This document shows positions 49,462-61,880 of a DNA stretch of 64,000 bases, piece by piece (positions within the stretch are counted from its first letter, which is position 1; each line of letters starts with the position of its first letter). The stretch covers positions 84,855,561 to 84,919,560 of the forward strand of contig NC_088775.1 in assembly GCF_954871325.1 (NCBI RefSeq). Reading direction: 5' to 3'. The notes under the pieces are model-generated. The model made no database searches and was not told where the DNA came from. It saw only the letters and a program-made list of their open reading frames with translations. The position numbers and the translations under genes are program-made. Source of the stretch: Gordionus sp. m RMFG-2023. Its lineage: Eukaryota; Nematomorpha; Gordioida; Chordodea; Parachordodidae.

Positions 49462-50338
49462 TTATACATGGCGTAACATCGAGATATTAACGAAAGAAAA
49501 AGTGTAACAGCCGAACGAAAGGTTTTTATAAGAATCACAAATTACGTTTCCGCAAGAATAGAAGAGTCTCATGCCTAAATGGTGTAAATTATCGAAAATT
49601 TGTCTCACCTTGTCTAAAGTGGTTATAGATTCAGTGTTAATACCCTCAATGTGAATTTCAATTAACATTTGCCTGATATTTCTCAATTTAATCTGAGAAA
49701 AGCCTTTCGAGGTGCGAGTCCTTCTTTTAACAAACTTTAAGTCCCCACCAGAGTTGATAAATAAATATTTCCAATGCGGAACGTTGAGCAGGCTCGCCAG
49801 TATATTCCACTCATCTCCCTCTACATCTATTTTCAACAAATCGATTATGTTATCTTGATGACCGAGCATTGCTGTTATATTTGTGAAGGGTAAAAATTTC
49901 CATGTTGAATTCATTTTCCGGGTCTCTACGGACTGTATAGGGTTGATCACATATTTACCCTTATAGTTATTTTCGTTATCATCATCTCTTTCGGTCGAAT
50001 GATTTAATTCACTAATAACACTTTTATTGAATTCCTTTTTTATAACCGGGTGAAACCATGCCTTTTTAACTTCAAAACTACCCAAACCCCACATGCTTTC
50101 ATAATTGTCCACATTTATTATCTTTGAAATGTGCATATCTTGAGTCAAATTGTCAATTAATCGCTCTAAGACGAGTTTATTCTTCTCTATATGGTCATCT
50201 TCTTCTCTGATCCCCACGTTGTGGAATATATTAGATGGAAAACGAACAAAGCTCTTCATATTAATTGTAGGGTCAAACGAATTTATTTCACAACCGTGCA
50301 TTATCAATGCGTTTTCTAATGACCAATCTTTTCCTATT
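49462..50338 (-). CDS. METTL24-like FkbM methyltransferase, copy 2, terminal exon
   Basis: 291 residues plus stop, spliced in at GATTAG as G|IGKDWSLENALIMHGCEI. It keeps INSFDPT, LLKIDVEGDEW, MLIEIHI and LFYSCGN. Against copy 1 it has a six-residue shorter linker and scattered substitutions, concentrated in that linker; the core is nearly invariant and the frame is open. The ATG at 50388 lies in the intron. This suggests two functional paralogues, though expression cannot be seen from sequence. Confidence 0.87.
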
Positions 50339-50668
50339 CTAATCAATGGGGAAAAAATATTAATGAAATTAAAATAATTAAAAAGCATTCTTCAAATTAA
50401 AATTGCAAAATTTTGGGACTATTTTTAGAATATAAATATTGTCATAAATTAATTTACAAAAATGTTTTTTTTCTTTCTCCCCTCACATATATTTTGTATG
50501 AGTAAATTTCATCGCCAAATAGAAATGTTCTTGGACCTATGTAGTCCGACCTAGCAAATATTTTTTTAAAGATTGTTTTGATGCTTAATTCACTAGTAAA
50601 AAAAATTAAGTTCAATTATATTCAGCCCGACTCTGGAACGGCCAGACTTTCGCTATTTATCCAGAAAG

Positions 50669-50950
50669 GATTCTAATATAAAATATAGGGTCAACAATAA
50701 TCCCAAATTAAAAGTTTTAAATATTTCCTGCAGACAATTCTATATTTCACCGATTCTATAAAACTATACCTTAAATATTTAGAAAATGGAAGTTAGAGCT
50801 CATTACATATCCAAATATGCTAATATAAAATATGAGGTCAACAATAATCTTTATTTAGTTTTAAATATTTCCGGCATAAAATTATGTATTCCACCGGTTC
50901 TATAAAAGATAACTCAAACATTTATAAAATGAAGCTTAGAACTCATTACA
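50669..50950. repeat. Tandem duplication of a roughly 140-bp intron unit in copy 2
   Basis: The CTAATATAAAATAT...GTCAACAATAATC...ACCG(A/G)TTCTATAAA segment occurs twice (from about 50669 and 50819) but once in copy 1 (from about 24899). Confidence 0.75.
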
Positions 50951-50981
50951 ATTAATCCAATTATTGCATTTATTGATTATA

Positions 50982-51171
<190 letters not shown>

Positions 51172-51351
51172 AATAATTATATCAATCTAAACTCAAAACT
51201 ATTTTTAAAAATTAGATTTTAAAAATCAGATCCTGTCCTGTCTGGTAAAAAATAGGACTTCTGCAGGTCTCAATTAATTATTATCATATACAATAGATCT
51301 TATAGATTTCCTTTCTTATATATATTCTTAAAATATTTAATGATTCATTAC

Positions 51352-51480
51352 CCGAAAGAATACACTAAACAAGGAGACCTTAACTCGTAGAATCTATCTT
51401 GACACGTTTGCCAACCCCCGTCACCCAGGTTTCCCATGTACACCATCCTTTTGCAGTCGTATTCAAAAGTGCGACTCAAC
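51352..51480 (-). CDS. METTL24-like methyltransferase, copy 2, DGGW exon
   Basis: 129 bp, same borders and phases as 27598-27726. Reads LSRTFEYDCKRMVYMGN, LGDGGWQTCQDRF and SPCLVYSFG; the recognised amino-acid change is K to N before LGDGGW. The intron to the terminal exon is 1.0 kb here against 3.0 kb in copy 1. Confidence 0.87.
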
Positions 51481-53632
51481 CTATATAATTATATTAAATG
51501 AATAACCGATTTATTTTATACAAATTATTTTAACATTCTTTTATTTGTAAGGAACACAATTTTTATTCAAATTATCTTTGATTTATTAAAGTTTTTAATA
51601 ATTTGGTATCCAAATTTGGCAAAAAATATTTATATTTTGATCTTTTAAAAACGAAACTGGCTAAGTTAAAAAGCCAAAAAAATCTGAGATTTTTACACCT
51701 TAAATGCTTCTACCAAATCCGATATATAAAGGGGTAGTGGGGAGGAAGGGGGAAATCAAAACAATGTTTCTTATTCATGAAATATTTTAAGTCTTAGAAA
51801 ATTTTAAATCAAAAAACAAACTCGAACATAATCTTTTGTTAAAATTTTAGGACACCCTAAAAGGTATTTCAATATAAAGTGAATTCTGCTGAGGTGGTCA
51901 ACATTATTAATATTAGTTTATAATAATTATAAGAATAATAAATTGCATTAATTTGATTGATTTTATACAATTAAAAGCCAATTAATGATTTATCAAATAT
52001 TTATTACAAATTTGTACAAATGACTTATGATTAAAATGCCATATCCTAAACGTCGGCTAAGCCCAACTTGAAATTTTGCATATTTATTAATTAATTCTAC
52101 AGAAATATGCATTAAAAATATTTGAGAGAAAGAAAAAATGGCTATTCGTTTTTATAATCATTCCCGATTTTCTATATCCAATATTTGACATTTAAATTTT
52201 TTTAAACAATATTTAACATTATAAAACCTTAAAGGCCTACTATTTGACTATATAAATAAATTTATGAGATTCTTCTAGCTCAATATATCCAAAGATAACC
52301 AAAATTAATGGGAGTGCATTCGACCCAAAATGCCCCATTTTTTAAACTTTAGAGGTCAGTTATCTCGGCCGCTGTTTGGAGTTGTAAGCTTACTTTAATT
52401 TTTTTCTTCTTAGTTACAATATTTGCAAACTATAGTAAATAATTTTAAAAAAAGTCTGGGAAGGTCGGATAGAAACTCATGTTGATTTATAGTGGAATTA
52501 ACCGTACATATAAGTTATAATTAAATAAAAACACATTAAACCTTTGAAGGTAAGTAGAAACTTCTTGTCCTATAGTATTTAGATATTTAATCTTCTTGTT
52601 TCGTAATTTCTACAATTTATTTTATTTTTTCATGTAAAATATGTATGAAAATTATTTAATACTTCTCGGTTATTAAAATATTTTTAATGATATAATGTGC
52701 TTTTAAGGTAAAAATTAAAATTAACATTGTATGAAAATTAAAACCCTCTTCTCACATTTCAGAAAGTTTCATAATCATATATCATGTTTAAATATATTTT
52801 TAGAAGGTTTTAATTATATTAGTAACTAGGGGCTAGTAGACTCGGGGCTAATTGGATCAATCAAATTATGGTTGAAAATATGATACATTATAATATTTAT
52901 GTAATAATTAATAATTATTTATTGGCTAGTATTTTACATTTACATCAAATCTATATTATAGTGCAATAGAATTGAGAAAAAATAATTAAATATTTAACAC
53001 ATTTTTTATAATTTAAATAATTGTATTTTGTCATTTTTATATGAATTATTTTTATATAAATGGTATATTTATATTAATAAAACTTTGTGCATGAAAATAA
53101 TGAAATGAAAATACTAAATCTTGGAAGATTTAATAAAATAATTGGATATATAAGCCTCAGAGTCAGAACTTGTTGGCGCAAAAAATGGGTTTTACTAGAA
53201 TCGATCCCGAGAAAAAAGTAATAAATATTTAAAAGATTTATCAATGTATAAGGTTAGGTAGGGGTTTAGGATATTTCATGGTAATTTGTAAATTCAAATA
53301 AATTATTTTGGACCTGTAATGATCTTGACGAAAATTGCGCCGACAAACTCTGGTCTCCAACCTATTTAACCCCTGGGAATACATGGAGATTAATTCACTT
53401 AACTTTAAACCCGATGAAATTAATTAAACCCAAAAAGTGTTACCTCTAGCCCTCCCGAGGTTCTTGATCTTTATTCGAATAATATATTCGTGTTACACCA
53501 ATTTTTAGAGATATTCATTTACCACTCCCCCTTTCCCTCCACTGTCAAATGACAAATATGGTTAGAAATATAGGGTTTAGTAGGTATCTACTCATATATA
53601 TATAGAATTATAATGGTATATAAAATAAAGAC

Positions 53633-53909
53633 TTTAGCCACGGATTGGATCTCCCTGCAAATAAATCTCATTTCATCGTCGATGATAGGCTACAAAGAGA
53701 ATTGTTAAAGTGTTGTAGTATTTAGTCGTTTACTTTTATAAAAAGGGGCAATGTGGTACCACATGTTCTCAACACCATAGTCGTTTTGGCATTGACCTCC
53801 TGAAAAATAAAATTATATTTATGATGAGAATTGATGTCAAAATAGGATTAGCCTCATACCCCCCTACAAGGATACCAATCATTGTCAATTTCTTAGTTAG
53901 GTGGAGATT
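53633..53909 (-). other. Three conserved candidate exons of METTL24-like copy 2
   Basis: Counterparts of 39975-40267 at 53909-53860, 53799-53734 and 53689-53633, with the same lengths and the same AG/GT borders. The middle block keeps a run of more than 45 identical bases. Frames are as in copy 1 (NLHLTKKLTMIGILVG; NDYGVENMWYHIAPFYK; PIIDDEMRFICREIQSVAK). Confidence 0.4.
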
Positions 53910-54467
53910 CTAAAATGAAAATAGGTTCAAAAAAATAATCAAACCAAAAAATTAATAATCATTGAAATAATAAATTAAAAGAACTAGACCCTACATTACG
54001 AACAATATTTCGATATATAAGATTAACGTTGAATATCATTTCTTCGTAGAAAAAATATTATTAAGGTTTTTGATATAGTTTTTACAAGAATAATAAGTCA
54101 TAGAATTTGATAAAAAATATATTGTTAAACTATAGCTATACATCTGAGTGCAGTTAAATTATAGCAATAAATATCGAAAAAAGGTGATTGTAGATTAAAC
54201 CAACATTTCAGCCCAATTACTATTCCGCCTTGCTGCCCGCCTTAGAAATGGTATAATTTATAGAGCCGTTTAGAGTTAAAATATAATAAATAAATGATAA
54301 CAGTAAGGTTTAATATTTTTTTAAATAAAGTGGGGCGAGCAAATTTGTTTGATATAATTTATGCCTTGGATGATTTCATATACTTGGAATTGGTATTTAA
54401 AATTTTTACATATAATATGAGATTGTGCAAACACTATCAAGAAATGACATCAAAGATTATATTTTAA

Positions 54468-55698
54468 GTTGTTAAAAGATACTTTTTAAATGGATCTAGA
54501 TACAGATACATTGTCTAAAAAATTTATCTAGATACAGATATAACTTCCAAAAAGTTATCTTGATACAGATACAATTTTAAATGTATCTAGATACTGATAC
54601 TTTTATTTTATTCTTAGATAAGGTTTGAATAAACCTAAATTAAGATTCTATTGTGAGAATTTATGAAATGAGCTAAAAAATTTATTGACTCAATATCACA
54701 TTTATCAAAATATAACTAAAATAATGATTTTTAGATTTTAGTATAATAATTTGTTCGTAATTAAATTATTATACAAATTTAAATGTTGGCTATACCGGCG
54801 ATAGGCACTTCAACAATCTGCTGTTGTGCATGTTAGTGATGGTTCTATTAGACCTTTTATGATTTCTTTCTTTTCATTTTCCCATCTTTGTGAAATTCTA
54901 GCAACGGCTGTCTGTCGGCAAATAATATTTTTTTGTGGAGCTAATGTTTTGATCATTTTTATAAATAAAGGATTTTTAACAATTGAAAATGGCTGAATGC
55001 TATCTATAATAAAATCAGTTATTAAATCATCTAAAGTGGTTTGGGTTAAAGTCTGAGGTCTCTTAGAAAAAATATCAATGGATGATGAGCCTAGTCCAAT
55101 ATTTTCTTTAATAGATTTCTTCTCCTTCCCCTATTTTGATTAAGAGTGTTTGATGTTTTCTCTTAAAATTTAAAATTACAATTGTAAACATTTATTTAGT
55201 ATCTATACTCTTAAATGTTTTACAATGTTGCAAGTTGAGGTAATGCTAACTGAAATTTGTGTATTTTTTGGTAGACGTGGCAAACATTTTACTATCACTA
55301 TCAGAGATTTGTTTTCTTTATTCTGAGATATTATTTTAAAATATGGTCTATAAATTGGCTATGGAAGAATGTCGTCATTGATTATATCATCTTCTTCATC
55401 AATATTAATCTAAAACAAAAATTAATATAATAAAATAAAATACCAATATATTTTTTATATAAGTTTTAATATTATATATATATAATTTTTTCATATGAAA
55501 TAAAATAAATTTTGTATTTTTATTTATAATATAAAAAAGCGTTAAATAAAATATATCAAAATGTATCTTAAAAAGTATCTAAAAGATACAGATACCTCTA
55601 AAATAATATCTAGATACAGATACTTTAATGAAAAATCTATCTAGATAATACTCCATTTTTATATCTAGATACAGTATCTAGATACTTTAACAACTCTC
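54468..55698 (-). mobile_element. BED-type hAT deletion derivative, 1.2 kb, in copy 2 only
   Basis: Ends carry GTTGTTAAA(A/G)xxATAC with many TATCTAGATACAGATAC subterminal motifs in both orientations. Possible target duplication TATTTTAA/TATTTTAC (54460-54467, 55699-55706), seven of eight. The minus strand holds transposase remnants: a BED-finger-like part (about 55350-55190: VKCLPRLPK, ISVSITSTCNIVKHL) and then IGLGSSSIDIFSKR, LDDLITDFIIDSIQPFSIV, KNPLFIKMIKTL, ending in a stop near 54820. One BED cysteine is missing and most of the catalytic domain is deleted. A matching end fragment lies at 20811-20912. Confidence 0.75.
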
Positions 55699-55706
55699 TA
55701 TTTTAC

Positions 55707-56384
55707 AGAAATAGAATTAATTGATAAATAACATATTTATTAGTTACCGGATATATTGGTTACTATTATATTTTAAGTAAAATATAAAAGATTTTATCCA
55801 ATTAAATTTTATTTTTTAAGTATAGTTTTTATAAAATAAATTTACTTTAACATAATATCTTAATAATTATTTGAAATACCAATAAATAGAATATCTTGTT
55901 TGATAATAGCGCCATCTATTAGATTGATTTTTATTGAAAAATAGTTTGTTCCATTTTTTTAAAAGGTGCATGTTGGTTTTTGATTTAAGAAATAACTAAA
56001 AAAAAATTATTGATTGACATGGCGATCAAAGAAAATCTGATTCGCGGATGAAAAAGTAATTTAATTACTATTAATTAAAACTATATGCATAATGTCAAAG
56101 ATTTCTATAAACGCATGAAGAAAGCACAAATATGGGTATTCCAATTGGATATGGTAAGGAGTACAAACAAGTTGCTTACTACATTAATTTTCGATATTCA
56201 AAATAATTTTTTGTTAGTGTATGTACCCCAGGTGTATTATATATGTCCAGGTTTTTTTTTTACTTAAGGGTGTGGCCTAAATATCTTATAATAAATTAAA
56301 TATAATAACTTTAACAAAATATAGAGACATACCCTATTTTTAATGCAAAATTGAAAATGAAAATACAAAAGTTCATTATTTTTT
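55707..56384. other. Remainder of the copy 2-specific segment
   Basis: Absent from copy 1. A 60-residue plus-strand frame (56085-56267) has no recognisable family. Confidence 0.4.
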
Positions 56385-56844
56385 TTAATTCCAGAAGTTA
56401 ATAAAATTTAATCAAATTTATAAACTCATAAAATTTTTACGAATAAAAAAAATGGAATCAAAATGGAAAATATTTAAATTAAATGAAAAGTATAAAAATA
56501 ATTTGGTAATAATTATAAATTTCAAAATACGAAAGTTTTAATAGAAGATTTTGGTCATGTTTTATAATTTTATAACTTTAACAAAAATTTATAAATTTTG
56601 AGGTTTTTATGATACATTTAAGTCACAGCCTAAAAAATCAAGATAATTGTAAAAATATTTAATTTACTAAAAAAAAAATTTATACATTGGATGTATCATT
56701 TACGTTTGAGGTAGTTGACAATATTTTTTGTTAATATTTACAGATTTATAAGAGTTTTTGCAAAATCCAGTCCCACCCCAGTCTCCCCAATACTTCAATT
56801 ATCAATCAAATATGTAAATTATATTATTATTATAAATTATAAAC

Positions 56845-56898
56845 TTGGTAAACTCGGGAATATTTGCTACATCTCTCATATATATCGTTTTCCATAAC
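56845..56898 (-). CDS. METTL24-like methyltransferase, copy 2, exon 2 (candidate)
   Basis: 54 bp reading V-MENDIYERCSKYSRVYQ, identical in protein to copy 1. It lies 147 bp after exon 1. Borders AAAAAG and GTTTAT are conserved. Confidence 0.55.
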
Positions 56899-57045
56899 CT
56901 TTTTAAATTAATAGGTTGCCTTTATAAATAGTATAATTATGTCGGTAATTCTAATAAGATGGGTTTTTTTCAATGATAAATATTTGAATCGAGATTTTAA
57001 ATTACTTCCCGAAAATTAGATTTATTTATATAAAAGTAAATTTAC

Positions 57046-57264
57046 TATCAAAGAATGATTGAGAATAGGTTTCACTACTTTTTCGTTGTTTAAAATAATT
57101 CTTTCGATCATTCGGATCATTATACTGCTGTTTAGATCCGCGCATACTTTAGTACGATATCTATGATAAAACGTAAGACGTTCAAGAGATAGTTGATAAA
57201 GAAACAAGTAATATATGCTAGAAATGATTAAGATGATAGCCAAATATCGTTTTTTATTAATCAT
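57046..57264 (-). CDS. METTL24-like methyltransferase, copy 2, exon 1 (signal anchor)
   Basis: 73 codons from ATG (57264) to the GTAAAT donor, phase 0. MINKKR precedes the hydrophobic YLAIILIISSIYYLFLYQL, then a stem with PILNHSLI. Same layout and length as 41522-41740, with conservative changes. Confidence 0.7.
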
Positions 57265-57789
57265 ATTTTTACATAATTTTATATAAATAAAATAAATTTT
57301 TATAATTAGTCAAATGGGGGACAAAATATTTGCAAATAAATTTTAATCAAAAAAATATAAATCGTGAATGGTTGTTCACTTTGTTAGATTTTTTTAAACA
57401 AAAATAATGAATAAAAGCGTTTTTTAATGATTGCCTAAATTATCTAAAGCTAGTTTAGTTTTAAAAAGGAATATATCCTAAATTTTATATTATATAATAG
57501 TGTATGAAAATATGAATGAAAGGATAAAATAATAATACAAATGCACAGTTTTTTTTTAAAGGGGGGAAGGTGGGAAAGAGAAATTACAAAAATTTTTGTT
57601 TAAAAACTTTAATTAAATTTAAATAAGTGATTTTAAAATAGGATATATGCACTATTGAAATTAAAAATATATATTAAAAAAACAAATGAGGATATATTAA
57701 AAAATTAAATTAAAAAATCTATGATGAAAAGCGTAAAAAAGAAGTAAAAGAAAAAAAAATATTAAAAAAGGGGTTCATATCACCCTAGA

Positions 57790-58100
57790 GAAGAGTGAAT
57801 ACTTAAAAAATTGGATCGGCATGACGAAGGTAAAATCCTTCATTGGGGTCCTCTGAGATCTGTTCTTATTTTTTTTCCTTTGATTTTAATGAAATTGAGG
57901 GCCTCACTTCCAAACTTGCCTAGGGTATTGGTAACGATTGGTTTGATCACAGTGGTGGTGAGGCCAGCGTATTTGTTTCTTTTAAGGGATTTCTGCCATC
58001 GATGACAGAAAATTTGAGGTTGGAATTTGCTGCAAAATCGACACAAATATGGTCCCAAGCGAGCAGGAGACCATTAGTCTAGGGAATGAGGGATATACCA
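57790..58100 (-). mobile_element. Fossil of the RT-linked nuclease module
   Basis: The minus strand reads AWDHICVDFAANSNL, KRNKYAGL and IKPIVTNTLGKFGSEALNFI, which match WDxTCxDxxAxSxL, KYAxL and the Px(7-8)GxFGxxALxF segments of the 37.66-38.92 kb element. It lies just outside the end of duplication copy 2. It is broken; only the C-terminal part is seen. Confidence 0.55.
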
Positions 58101-58945
58101 TCGGTATGGCGTTTTCGTTTGAGTGTTTTATTTTATCTATCCAATTCCTCCAATTTTTTAATTAAGGGTTATTTAATTTCTATTTTTTATACTTTAATGT
58201 AATTTTTGTTTTACTAAAATAAAGACTCATTAATTTAAATGACGAAAGAAGTAAAGGCTAAGATTTTTGAATAGCAGGCCTAAATACGATATACTATTAC
58301 TGTATATCAAAGGGGTTTTAAAGGATGGACGAAAAATGTTATTAGTTTGATATACTTCACCAACACCAGACCTTTTTTACCCATATAAACCTAAAAAAAA
58401 TTTTAATTTTGTAGGTATCTCCCTTATATAGCCGAAGAAATTACGAACCGGGCCTAAAAAATTATTTAAAAAATATTCATTGGCGATTTTGAGAAGAGAA
58501 AACAGATGAACTTATACATCATGCTTTGAACTTTGGAAATTTATTCCTAAAAATATAAAAATTAAATGTAAATTTTATTAAAATCGAGAATTTACCGACA
58601 CCTTACGATATGTATAAATTCCATCCCAAAAAGAGTTTCAAGAAAAAGAAATCCCAAAAGAAAAATTATAAATTAATCTAGATACAACATATAAAAATAC
58701 CTACCAAATTAAATCTCTATCATGGTTATAAGGAGAACTTAAATTTAAAAAAATGTTTGCTTAATTTTGTTCCTTACCAACTCCTACATCAAAATTTTAC
58801 TCTTCAAATATATTTTAACATTCCATGATTATAATCGTATTATATGTAATTCGCACTTTATCAGAATATTTTTTTTTATTATTTTAAATTCAATCATTTA
58901 TAATTATTTGATTTAAACTATCACAATTAAATAATTTAATTTAAC
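58101..58945. other. AT-rich non-coding stretch
   Basis: No feature supported. Confidence 0.4.
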
Positions 58946-59101
58946 TACTGTTGTTAAACGGCGTGATACAAGCTGATTTTTAAACTCAATAGTTTAGCCA
59001 GAAAAATATTGCGCAAGCCTCAAGTTTAAGCTAGTAGATGACCAAACCTTTGTGTCAATGAGAAAAATCTTCAGGGATTTAAAAATCGGCTCAAAACACT
59101 A
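58946..59101. mobile_element. hAT-like MITE (TAGTGTTGTTAAACGGC family), worn
   Basis: Left end TACTGTTGTTAAACGGCG; right end AATCGGCTCAAAACACTA. The inner TTTAGCCAGAAAAATATTG and CCAAACCTTTGTG segments match the 6020 copy. Flanking octamers AATTTAAC and AATTTGTA agree at five of eight. Confidence 0.6.
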
Positions 59102-59762
59102 AATTTGTATTTGAATTGAGATACTTATACTTATTGAGGTAACAAATGGGATCTTAAATATTTAAATATTTATTTAAAGAGTAATTATAATTTTGGAATA
59201 CATATTTTTGACAAAGAAATTAATATTGCATTTTAATTAAAGTGATCTACTTCTAAAAATAATAAAGGTTAAAGTTATTTTATAGACTTATTTTATAATG
59301 ATCTTTATGTAATTTGGTACTTTTTATTTTTGAGGTTAGCAAGATATTGTATTAATAGCGTTTATTTTTATTTTCAACTAAATTAATATGATCTCAGTTA
59401 TAAACCGTTCTATAATTGTTCAAAATCATAATTGTTGAAATAATTACATTCGGACCCTACTATTATATAATAGCCGAAAAAGGAAGCCAAATATGGACTC
59501 TTACATCGTGATTTTATTGAGAAAGAGATTCAATTAATTTAGAGGCATTAATATCTCCCAAAATATCGATGATTGATGAGTTCCTATAAATATATTTATT
59601 TACAGGAAGCTCTGTTTAAATCGTTCGTCAAATACAATTTTTCCTTATTTTTGTATTTTTCACTCAAATTTCCTGTCTACATATTTTTTATCATAATAAA
59701 AAAAATTCAACATTAAATGCTATTTTATTTATTGGAAAAATATTACCCCAACATTTTACCAT
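59102..59762. other. AT-rich stretch before the Ty3/Gypsy fossil
   Basis: No feature supported; no LTR recognised. Confidence 0.4.
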
Positions 59763-61880
59763 TTGTTGAATAAAATATTGTTTGCCTTTAGGAGGTTGCC
59801 GTTCGGGTTGAGCGTTTCAGCGCCTATATTTCAGCGGACTATGGCGGCCGTGTTTCAGTGTTTGGAGGGGGTATTTTATTACATGGATGATGTGTTGATA
59901 ACAGAGATAACGCCGGAGCAGCACAATAGAAGGCTGGAGAGGTGTTTCAGAGGATACGAGAGAAGGGGTTGCGTGCAAGTAGAGAGAAAAGTGTATTTGG
60001 GGTAATGGAAGTTGTCTATTTGGGGCATCGAATAAATAGAGTGGAGGTACGGCCGTTGGATAAAAATATGGTGGGAATTGGAAGTATGGTAAAGCCTCGA
60101 TGTAAGGCGGAGGTACAGTCCTTTGTAGGGATGGTAAATTACTATCATCGGTTTGTTAAGAATTTCGCTGAAATAGCAGCGCCGTTGTACAAGTTATTAA
60201 AAACGGGGGTAAAGTTTGAGTGGGGCGATGAACAGGATGCCGCGTTTGAGGGTCTGTAAAGGAAAATTGGGGAGGAGCCAATTTTGGTATGTTTCAACAA
60301 CGAGATGGAGGTGATTCTCGCGGTAGATGCGTCCAGTAAAGGCGTGGGAGGGGCGTTATTACATGAGATAGATGGGATAGAGAAGCCAGCGTTATTTTTC
60401 TCCAGAGTGTTTCGGGATGCGGAAACGAGATATTCCGTCATAGAACAGGAGGCTTTGGCAGTGATTTTTTGGCTGACCAAGAGAGTATTTAATTGGGCGA
60501 AGGTTTGTGGTATATACAGATCACAAACCTTTGATACATTTGTTTAAAAAGGATAACAAGGAGCTGATAATGTCTCCGCGGTTGCAGCGGTGGTTTTTAT
60601 TGGTGGGTAGCTGTGATTTAACGTTGAAGTATAGAAGGGGACGAGAAAACTACTTGCCGGACATTATGTCGAGATGTGGGGCAGGTGAGGAAGTTGAGGA
60701 CAACAGTGAAATGGTGGAGGAAAAAAGAGAGATGGCTATGGTAAGGGCGATGTCGAGAATTTTAAAGGGTGGTCCCGTGAACTGGAAGGAAATTCGGGCT
60801 TCAACATTGAAAGACAGAGATCTGTGTCGAGTAAAGGTGTGTATAATGGGGCGTAGGCCATGGCGAGAGGAAGATAAAAGATACCAGAATGTAGGAAAAG
60901 AATTAACCGTATTGAATGATTGTGTAGTACGGGAAATAGAGCGGTTGTACCTATCAGGCTGAGAGAAGCCGTAATGGCAATGTTGCATGCGGGGCATCAA
61001 GAAGTAGAACGGATGAAACAATGGGGTCGCGAATATGTATGGTGGCCAGGAATAAATGAGGAAATAGAAAAGCTGGCTAAACAATGTGTAGTTTGTAATA
61101 CCGGGGCCAGTATGCCTGCGAGGGATAAAAAGAGTACATGGCCGAAAGCTTCGGGTCCTTCTGAGGGTGCACGTGGACTTCTTTGAGTTTGACCTGAAAG
61201 AGTATTTCTTGGTAGTTGACGCATACTCCAAGTGGATAGAGATTGAGGTTGTAGGTGGATTAACAACGAAAATCGTGGTCAGAAAGTTGAAAATTTATGG
61301 GCGAAGTTTGGAGTGGCCAAAGTAATTGTGTCCGATAGAGGTCCGGCCTTTAGTAGCGAAGGGTTCGGGAGGTTTTGTGTGGAAAGTGGGGCGAAACATG
61401 TGCTGGCGCCGCCTTACCACCCGAGCTAGAATGGTCAGGCGGAGCGGATGGTAGGAATTTTAAAGAGTTGGTTGAGGAAGGCCAAATTTGGAGGAAGGGA
61501 AGTATGGGTATCGGTGGCTTATTATAATAAAGGCAGGATAGGGACGGAGTTGTCGCCGTCTGAGAAATTTTTGGGTCGGAGAACGTGGATTGGTTTGGAT
61601 GCATTGAAACCAGGGAAAGAGAAGGAAGGGGAAAGGATTGAACAGGAAATTGGTGGAAAATTTGAGATAGGCCACACAGTGTAAGCAAGGTTGTATGGGA
61701 GTGAAAAGAAGTGGGAATCGGGAGTGGGGGTCGAAAAAATGGGTAGAATGCTGTGCCGTATAAGGTTCCCGGATGGAAGAATAGGGGTCCGATATGCTAG
61801 CTGAGGAAGGGAATTGAACCAGGGCAGTTGAGATCGGGGGAAGTCGAGCCTGGGCAGATGGAGTCTTAGGGGCAAGGACA
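59763..61880 (+). mobile_element. Ty3/Gypsy retroelement fossil (RT, RNase H, integrase)
   Basis: The plus strand carries, in the usual Ty3/Gypsy order, part of a reverse transcriptase (LPFGLSVSAPIFQR, YYMDDVLI, SFVGMVNYYHRFVKNF), RNase H (LAVDASSKGVGGALL, YTDHKPLIHLF), and an integrase with an HHCC-type finger (HQEVERMKQWG, CVVCN), a core (VDAYSKWIEIEV) and a C-terminal part. It is broken in several places and no LTRs, gag or protease were recognised. It is much richer in G+C and in G on the coding strand than its surroundings, so it looks like a fairly young arrival. Minus-strand frames over it are shadows. Confidence 0.88.
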
